Part shown: one piece after another, positions 51,803 through 56,712 of the stretch
Numbering within the stretch: the stretch's first letter is position 1
Layout: the number at the start of each line of letters is the position of its first letter
Assembly (NCBI GenBank): GCA_002403175.1
Contig: DHHG01000167.1
Span: 1-56,712 of the forward strand
Reading direction: 5' to 3'
Source of the DNA: Syntrophaceae bacterium UBA4778
GTDB taxonomy: Bacteria; Desulfobacterota; Syntrophia; Syntrophales; UBA4778
DNA: 56,712 nucleotides
Notes under the pieces: model-generated
Told to the model about the DNA's origin: nothing
Database searches by the model: none
Seen by the model: only the letters and a program-made list of their open reading frames with translations
Program-made: the position numbers and the translations under genes

Positions 51803-52984
51803 ATGAATTTTGAATTCAATGAAGAACAGCGGATGTTGGAGGAAAGTGTATATAGGTGGGCAACCACGTGGCTTGAGCCGCAAATGGAACATGCCTATGA
51901 GGTAGATCAAATGCCTGTCGGTCTCTTCAAAGAACTTGGTAATCTAGGCTTGAACGGAGTTGCTTTCGAAGAGAAATACGGCGGCGCCGGACTTGGTTAT
52001 GTTGAGACCCTTCTCGTTTATGAAAATATCGGTCGTGTCAGTAATGCCCTGGCTATGACGGCAGGGGCCAGCCAGACACTGTGCTTCGACAACTTCCGCA
52101 GAAACGCCTCGGAAGAGCAGAAGATGAAATTCGTTCCCAAGGCATGCAGCGGCGAATCCATCGGATGCCTCGGAATCACTGAGCCCAATTCAGGTTCCGA
52201 TGCTATGAGCATGTCCACCAAGGCCGTCAAAAAAGGCGATAAATATATCATTAACGGAAGCAAGATTTTCATCACCAATGCTCCCGTAGCCGATTTCATG
52301 CTGTTTTATGCCAAAACGGATCCGGAAAAGGGACCTCACGGCATTTCCACTTTTTACTGCGATCCGAAAACCAAAGGCTTCACCTGTGAGAAGATTAAAA
52401 AATGGGGAATGAGGACCTCCCCGACAGGGTTGGTTACCTTTGATGATATGGAAATACCCGAGGAAAATCTGGTCGGTCAGCTCAATAAGGGTGTTGCCGT
52501 CCTGACCAGCGGACTTTGCACCGAACGCATTACCTTGAGCGGATGCTCACTCGGCTCGCAGCGGTCCTGCCTGGAGCTTAGCCTCAAATACGCGAAAGAG
52601 AGAGTCCAGTTCGGAAAACCAATTGCATCCTTCCAGTCCATTCAGGAAAAACTGGCCGATATGTACACCGGCTATCTTTCCTCCAAGTGGATGGCCTATA
52701 GCGCCGCCGCTTTCTGCGATACATTGACGAACAAATCGGGAGGAAAAGGAACCGATCTGGACAGAATGGCAGCCGCATCGCTTCTGTACTGCGGAAAGAT
52801 GGGAACCAAGATCGCTGATGAAGCCATCCAGATCCACGGCGGATACGGATACTGTTCCGAATACGCAGTAACTCGCCACTATCTTGATCAGAAGCTCTGG
52901 GATATCGGTGCCGGTACATCTGAAATCAGGCGTATGATTATCGCCAGAGAACTCCTGAGAGATGATTTTAAGAGCGGAAGATAA
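51803..52984 (+). CDS. Acyl-CoA dehydrogenase, isovaleryl-CoA-dehydrogenase-like active site
   Basis: A 393-residue FAD-dependent acyl-CoA dehydrogenase. Typical blocks: GCLGITEPNSGSDA, YIINGSKIFITNA, AKERVQFGKPIASFQ, IQIHGGYGYCSEYAVTRHY. At the C-terminus, where short/medium-chain enzymes have YEGT with the catalytic Glu, this protein has IGAGTSEIRR, as isovaleryl-CoA dehydrogenase does. The base in that enzyme comes from helix G, and Glu241 in CTERITLSG occupies that place here. It therefore probably acts on a branched or longer substrate such as isovaleryl-CoA. Start ATG 51803 behind AAAGGAG. HMG-CoA lyase (20029) completes a leucine-type pathway elsewhere in the window. Electron-transfer partner genes (etfAB) are not here. 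Confidence 0.87.
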   Translation: MNFEFNEEQRMLEESVYRWATTWLEPQMEHAYEVDQMPVGLFKELGNLGLNGVAFEEKYGGAGLGYVETLLVYENIGRVSNALAMTAGASQTLCFDNFRRNASEEQKMKFVPKACSGESIGCLGITEPNSGSDAMSMSTKAVKKGDKYIINGSKIFITNAPVADFMLFYAKTDPEKGPHGISTFYCDPKTKGFTCEKIKKWGMRTSPTGLVTFDDMEIPEENLVGQLNKGVAVLTSGLCTERITLSGCSLGSQRSCLELSLKYAKERVQFGKPIASFQSIQEKLADMYTGYLSSKWMAYSAAAFCDTLTNKSGGKGTDLDRMAAASLLYCGKMGTKIADEAIQIHGGYGYCSEYAVTRHYLDQKLWDIGAGTSEIRRMIIARELLRDDFKSGR

Positions 52985-53133
52985 CCTTATTTAATTGTGT
53001 CATAGGCAGTTCCTGCATACCACCAAAAAGGCGTGCAGGACTGTCTATAAAATCTGCTTTTGACTAACTTCACAAGTTAGTCTCCGGTTAAATCGCTGCG
53101 ACTGTGATGCTCTCGTAAAAAGTCCCGAAACGG

Positions 53134-53210
53134 GTCATTGCGAGCGAAGCGAAGCAATCTAAGGCATTAAATTCATAAGATTGCTTCGTTACTGCGCTCC
53201 TCGCAATCAC
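53134..53210. repeat. GTCATTGCGAG-type palindromic repeat, copy 2
   Basis: Arms: GTCATTGCGAGCGAAGCGAA, GCAATCTAAG versus AGATTGCTTCGTTACTGCGC, TCCTCGCAATCAC. The core and the trailing AAGAAAACTACTTTTTTT resemble copy 1 (27971-28054), which follows pncB. This copy follows the acyl-CoA dehydrogenase, in the 52985-53317 gap. Confidence 0.85.
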
Positions 53211-53234
53211 AAGAAAACTACTTTTTTTGAAGCC

Positions 53235-53262
53235 GTCACTTGTTACTTGTCACTCGTCACTG
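53235..53262 (-). repeat. Short array of the 7-bp repeat (minus-strand orientation)
   Basis: Read on the minus strand: GTGACGA, GTGACAA, GTAACAA, GTGACGG. The same units as in the 12740-12813 array. It completes the content of the 52985-53317 gap between two convergent genes. Confidence 0.75.
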
Positions 53263-53317
53263 CAGTTTCAGCCGCTATTCACCCCTTCCCCAAAAATTCT
53301 ATTAACTAATTCTTAAA

Positions 53318-54478
53318 TCACGATGCTATTCGGTATCTTTGCGGCTTCACGAAAAGAAGCATCAACATTGCCAGACCCGTCATCACCAGCGAAAAATAGA
53401 ACGGGGCAGTCGGTCCGGCAAGATCCCAAAGGAACCCCGCAACCAGAGAGGCCGGCAAGGCGCACAGTCCGATGATCATCTGGAATCCTCCCAGGCCGCT
53501 GGCGCGTATGTCCTCCGGAACAAGCTCTGATACGAGTGTATTCTGAACCGTGTCGAGAGCCCCCCGATGAAGGCCGAACAGGACAAATCCCGCCAGAATT
53601 CCAAAGTGTGTCGGATAATAGATAAAACTGATGCAGACCATACTCCAGAGGATGAATGCAGCAAAGATGATCCGCTTGCGTCCCAATCGATCCGAAAGCC
53701 GCCCGAATGGAAGAGAAGACAAAAAAGCAAAGACGGTGAATATCAGATAAAGAACAGGAACGAAAACCGTTTTGAATTCATATTTATTGGCAAACACAAG
53801 GAGAAAAGAATAACTGAAAGATCCCAGTGCGAACAGGGAACTACTGAAAAGAAACAGCAGGTAATTTTTGTTCAGGATTGAAATCCTTACTCCTTTGAAA
53901 GCGCTTTCAGCCGTCTTCCTCTCCCGCACCCAGAATATGACCAGAAGAGCGGCGACAATGGACGGCAATGCTGCCAGTAAAAAAAGATTCCTGTATCCCA
54001 ACAGATGAAAGGTGGAAATCGTAATCAAGATTCCGCAGACAGCCCCTAAATTGTCCATGGTTCTTAATATACCGAAATTTCCTCCTCGGTTCATATGGGT
54101 CGAGATGTCGGCAATAATGGCGTCGCGGGGCGGGCCACGCATTTTTCCCGATCTGTCCAGGATTCTTGCCGGGATCAGAAAATGCCAGGTAGGAGAAAAA
54201 GCGTAGCCGATCCGGGACAGTGAGCCGAAGAGGTAACCCAGCCAGACGAAGAATTTTCTTTTTCCCAAGCGGTCCGATAGATACCCGGATAATGCCTGGG
54301 AAATGGAAACAAAAGCGTTTCCCAGGCCATCCAAGAAACCGAGCACGGCCATATTGGCGCCCAGAGAGGTGACAAATAGGGGCCAAATGGGATAGATCAT
54401 GTCCGATCCCAGATCATTCAGAAAGGAAGCAAGGGCAAAAATCCGAACGGTTTTTTTATCGTTCTTTCTCTTCGCCAT
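53318..54478 (-). CDS. MFS transporter
   Basis: A 386-residue major facilitator with about twelve helices. The intracellular loop 2-3 motif GYLSDRLGKRKFF and its repeat in the second half FGRLSDRLGRKRII are MFS signatures. The N-terminus (FALASFLNDLGSDMIYPIWP) and the LDRSGKMRGPPRDAIIAD segment match the group of MFS proteins related to tetracycline/sugar exporters without a known substrate. ATG 54478 is chosen (GGGGAAT upstream); the ORF could extend to 54538. Transcribed towards the repeat-filled gap, converging on the acyl-CoA dehydrogenase. Confidence 0.85.
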   Translation of the reverse strand: MAKRKNDKKTVRIFALASFLNDLGSDMIYPIWPLFVTSLGANMAVLGFLDGLGNAFVSISQALSGYLSDRLGKRKFFVWLGYLFGSLSRIGYAFSPTWHFLIPARILDRSGKMRGPPRDAIIADISTHMNRGGNFGILRTMDNLGAVCGILITISTFHLLGYRNLFLLAALPSIVAALLVIFWVRERKTAESAFKGVRISILNKNYLLFLFSSSLFALGSFSYSFLLVFANKYEFKTVFVPVLYLIFTVFAFLSSLPFGRLSDRLGRKRIIFAAFILWSMVCISFIYYPTHFGILAGFVLFGLHRGALDTVQNTLVSELVPEDIRASGLGGFQMIIGLCALPASLVAGFLWDLAGPTAPFYFSLVMTGLAMLMLLFVKPQRYRIAS

Positions 54479-54571
54479 ATTCCCCGCTTTACGGTTGTTT
54501 GAGGAAGAATTCGCCGGTCCAGATTCTATTATTAGCACGGGGTTGAAAAATGCTCCAGTCCGGCAGATGCT

Positions 54572-55420
54572 TTACTGAGCGGATAAGAAAAGCACTGATA
54601 AGGCGCGGATAACGGCCCAAATCAGGACAAGGGCGGTAAGGATAAGACAGGCCTTGCCGATCACCCGGTCGGCCAAAGATTCGGGTCTTCTGTCCTGGTA
54701 TTCAAGGATGAATGCCAGGAGAATCCCTGCCACGAATCCGCCGCCATGCGCCCAGTTGTTGATCCCAGGGACAAGGAGTCCGAACAGGACAAGGCCGAAA
54801 ACCCAACTCATGGCTTGCCGATAGATCGCCTGCCCGTAGAGTCCGCCCCGAACTTTTCCAAAATACATGATTGCGCCGATGAGTCCCGTCAGACTGGCCG
54901 AGGCGCCTATCGTGAAAGGGATCCCTGCGAGATACGATAAGAAAAATCCTATGATTCCGCTCACTATGTAGATGATTACGAATCTGTTGAACCCGAATTC
55001 ATGGACGACAAATGGTCCGAGCTGCTTCAAAGCCATCATGTTAAAGAGGATATGGAGAATGCTGCCGTGGAGAAATGAAGCCGAAATCAGGCTTGACCAT
55101 TGATGGTACATTTGAATGGGAATTGTTCCGGATGCTCCGAGTAATAAAAGGGTATCATTGGATGGCGAAAAAAACGTAAGCGGATTGAACGATATGCCGA
55201 TGTGAGCCGGTCTGATCAAAATGGACAGAATAAAAAAAGCGATATTGACGTAAATGAGAAAAGTTACACCTTCTTCCGGATTCTTCAGTGCAGGTACGGA
55301 GAGAGTTTTTTTCCACCAGGAACCCGGACGTGACAAACCGCAGTAAGGGCATTCAGCTTCGTCCGAACTGATCAGTCTTCTGCATCGGGGGCACAATAGC
55401 GATTTTTTTTCAGAGTGCAT
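54572..55420 (-). CDS. Rhomboid-family intramembrane serine protease with N-terminal zinc ribbon
   Basis: A 282-residue membrane protease. Residues 10-27 form a zinc ribbon (CPRCRRLISSDEAECPYCG), and seven hydrophobic segments follow. Catalytic Ser174 lies in FTIGASASLTG and His225 in NNWAHGGGFVAG; helix 2 has FLHGSILHILFNMMALKQLG. Such enzymes cleave substrates within membrane helices, often in quality control or signalling. Start ATG 55420. It follows the TraB-domain gene by 19 bp in the same direction and may be co-transcribed with it. Substrate unknown. Confidence 0.88.
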   Translation of the reverse strand: MHSEKKSLLCPRCRRLISSDEAECPYCGLSRPGSWWKKTLSVPALKNPEEGVTFLIYVNIAFFILSILIRPAHIGISFNPLTFFSPSNDTLLLLGASGTIPIQMYHQWSSLISASFLHGSILHILFNMMALKQLGPFVVHEFGFNRFVIIYIVSGIIGFFLSYLAGIPFTIGASASLTGLIGAIMYFGKVRGGLYGQAIYRQAMSWVFGLVLFGLLVPGINNWAHGGGFVAGILLAFILEYQDRRPESLADRVIGKACLILTALVLIWAVIRALSVLFLSAQ

Positions 55421-55439
55421 ATTCAGAAATCCTCGATTT

Positions 55440-56600
55440 TTAATGCAAGAGCCTTACTACAACGGGAACCGCAACGAGGACTCCTATGGATGCGGTCAGG
55501 TTAACAATGGCTATAATTAACAGAATCCTGGTGATCTTATTTTTCCAGAAGCCGCGCACGCTCCCGATATCGGATGGAAGATCCAGGAAATCCTTTACTT
55601 GCGGTTTCCTCAGGGTTGCCTCTACAAGGCCGGCCACCCATCCCGTCGCGATCAGAGGATGAATGGTCGCAATCGGGGCCGCTATGGCAGAAGCGGCTAT
55701 CGTCAAAGGATGCGCAAGAAGGATCAGAGCGCCAACCGAAGCCGATGCAGCTGTAATCAAGCTCCACCACTTCAGCATATCTACCCCTGCCTGATTTCCC
55801 GAATAGAAAAATCCGCCGACAAACATTCCCAGCATGGCAATACACATCCCCCATGAAATTACCGATCCCCATGGTCCTTTTTCCGGCACTTCTTCCAACG
55901 CTGCAAAATTGATTTTTTCTCCGAGGTGATGCTTAATGCCCGGAACATGACCGGCCCCTACGACGGCAACTATCTTTTTGCCTGGCGCCTCGCTGATTTT
56001 GCCTGCCAGGTATTGATCCCGTTCATCGATCAGCGTGGATTTAATGGCGGGGAGCTTTTCTCCGAATGCCTCCAAGGCCAGTGCCAGCGCGTCTTGTTTT
56101 TTTAATTTCTCGATTTCTTCTTCGGATATTTCGCTCGAGAGAACGACAGAGGCAATCGATTCAGGAATGAGCTTGATTTTTTGCCAAAACTTCATCTTCC
56201 GCCAGGCCCTCAACAGGGTGGTCCGGATATCCCGATCCGCCAGTACAATTCCCGCCCCGATTTGCTCTGCTGTTTGCGCAGCCCGCCGCATCTCTTCGCC
56301 AGGATTAATGTTGAATTTCTGTGCCAGCTTTTTCTGGAAAGCCGCCATCAAGAGCTGGGAGAGCAAGAGAGGAGCCCGCTTTTCGCGGATCACCTTGATG
56401 ATATCTGTTTCCCGCCATTTGTCCTTTTGTTTGATGGCGTCAAATCGTGATTGGCAGAGCTCAATGCAGACCGTATCGGGTTTTTCCGATAGGATAACCG
56501 TTTCCACGAGAGCCACGCTCTCAGGCGAGACGTGAGCCGTTCCTATCAGAATGATTTCCTTTCCATCTATATTCAGACGATGGATATCGCTGTTTTCCAA
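55440..56600 (-). CDS. TraB-domain membrane protein
   Basis: A 386-residue TraB/PrgY-type protein. The N-terminal domain begins IILIGTAHVSPESVALVE and includes the conserved DTVCIELCQSRFDA and IGAGIVLADRDI, with KIVAVVGAGHVPGI later; this is the Tiki/TraB metalloprotease-like fold. The C-terminal 130 residues contain four membrane helices. In Enterococcus, TraB lowers pheromone activity; most homologues are uncharacterised. I chose a TTG start at 56600 because GGAGG lies 7 bp upstream, giving LENSDIHRLNIDG; a frame from 56660 adds 20 unlikely residues. Rhomboid downstream. Confidence 0.83.
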   Translation of the reverse strand: MENSDIHRLNIDGKEIILIGTAHVSPESVALVETVILSEKPDTVCIELCQSRFDAIKQKDKWRETDIIKVIREKRAPLLLSQLLMAAFQKKLAQKFNINPGEEMRRAAQTAEQIGAGIVLADRDIRTTLLRAWRKMKFWQKIKLIPESIASVVLSSEISEEEIEKLKKQDALALALEAFGEKLPAIKSTLIDERDQYLAGKISEAPGKKIVAVVGAGHVPGIKHHLGEKINFAALEEVPEKGPWGSVISWGMCIAMLGMFVGGFFYSGNQAGVDMLKWWSLITAASASVGALILLAHPLTIAASAIAAPIATIHPLIATGWVAGLVEATLRKPQVKDFLDLPSDIGSVRGFWKNKITRILLIIAIVNLTASIGVLVAVPVVVRLLH

Positions 56601-56712
56601 ATCATTTCCTCCGAAAATTACAAACCCTGCTGACGGCAGGGAGAAAAAAATTATCAGCAAACCCGCTATTTGTAAAGAAGAAAGCCTGGATCGAATTGCC
56701 TCAAAATAAATG

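Overview
The window looks like a chromosomal segment of an anaerobic Desulfobacterota bacterium, probably close to Syntrophus/Smithella (Syntrophales). This is inferred from gene content only: a 2-oxoacid:ferredoxin oxidoreductase with fused gamma-alpha subunits, two-subunit class I fumarase, malic enzyme, a radical-SAM (TIGR03960/TIGR03936 type) gene overlapping rng, acyl-CoA/CoA-transferase enzymes, a FeoA-FeoB fusion and ferredoxin:thioredoxin reductase. No rRNA, tRNA, CRISPR array, intact insertion sequence or phage module was seen.

Layout. 1-10.4 kb is accessory: a methyltransferase lacking the usual C-terminus, a LuxR-type regulator, a nitroreductase, an ABC-F ATPase, then SdpI-like, alpha/beta hydrolase, HExxH peptidase, cupin and YgbA-like genes, and a large membrane-anchored caspase-like protein. 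10.4-24 kb is mostly core metabolism: malic enzyme and fumarase (C4 acids), nadB, radical SAM-rng, a MaoC hydratase, HMG-CoA lyase and KorAB. 24-34.4 kb holds small membrane proteins, the pncA-pncB NAD salvage pair, a broken SufC-like ATPase, feoAB, a 44-residue DUF3096 protein, a second ABC-F protein and an acetyltransferase. 34.8-41.7 kb is an accessory and decaying stretch: PagL-like deacylase, Mug-type glycosylase, delta-60 lipoprotein, DUF4403 protein, a truncated chemoreceptor and a frameshifted DUF1259 gene. 41.9-56.7 kb has chrA, treZ-glycogen debranching, a redox/selenoprotein operon, CoA transferase, an isovaleryl-CoA-dehydrogenase-like enzyme, an MFS transporter, a rhomboid protease and a TraB-domain protein.

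The most notable finding is at 48164-48865. What first looks like two short unrelated ORFs is one continuous reading frame interrupted by two in-frame TGA codons. Read through, it is a MerB (alkylmercury lyase)-like protein. The two TGAs fall where my by-eye alignment places the two catalytic cysteines of MerB (Cys96 and Cys159). The second TGA is followed, at normal bacterial SECIS distance, by a perfect 6-bp hairpin with a GGUC loop. I read it as a double-selenocysteine organometal lyase-like protein. It sits directly behind a glutaredoxin-like gene and a ferredoxin:thioredoxin reductase-rubredoxin fusion, and is translationally coupled to a 66-residue Cys-containing ORF. No selA, selB, selC or selD is in the window, so the rest of the genome would have to supply decoding.

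The window also has several non-coding repeat families: a dispersed ~75-bp element (five copies), two copies of a GTCATTGCGAG-type palindrome placed after 3' gene ends, and arrays of a 7-bp GTRAMRA-like repeat at two places, one of them between the two fumarase subunit genes.
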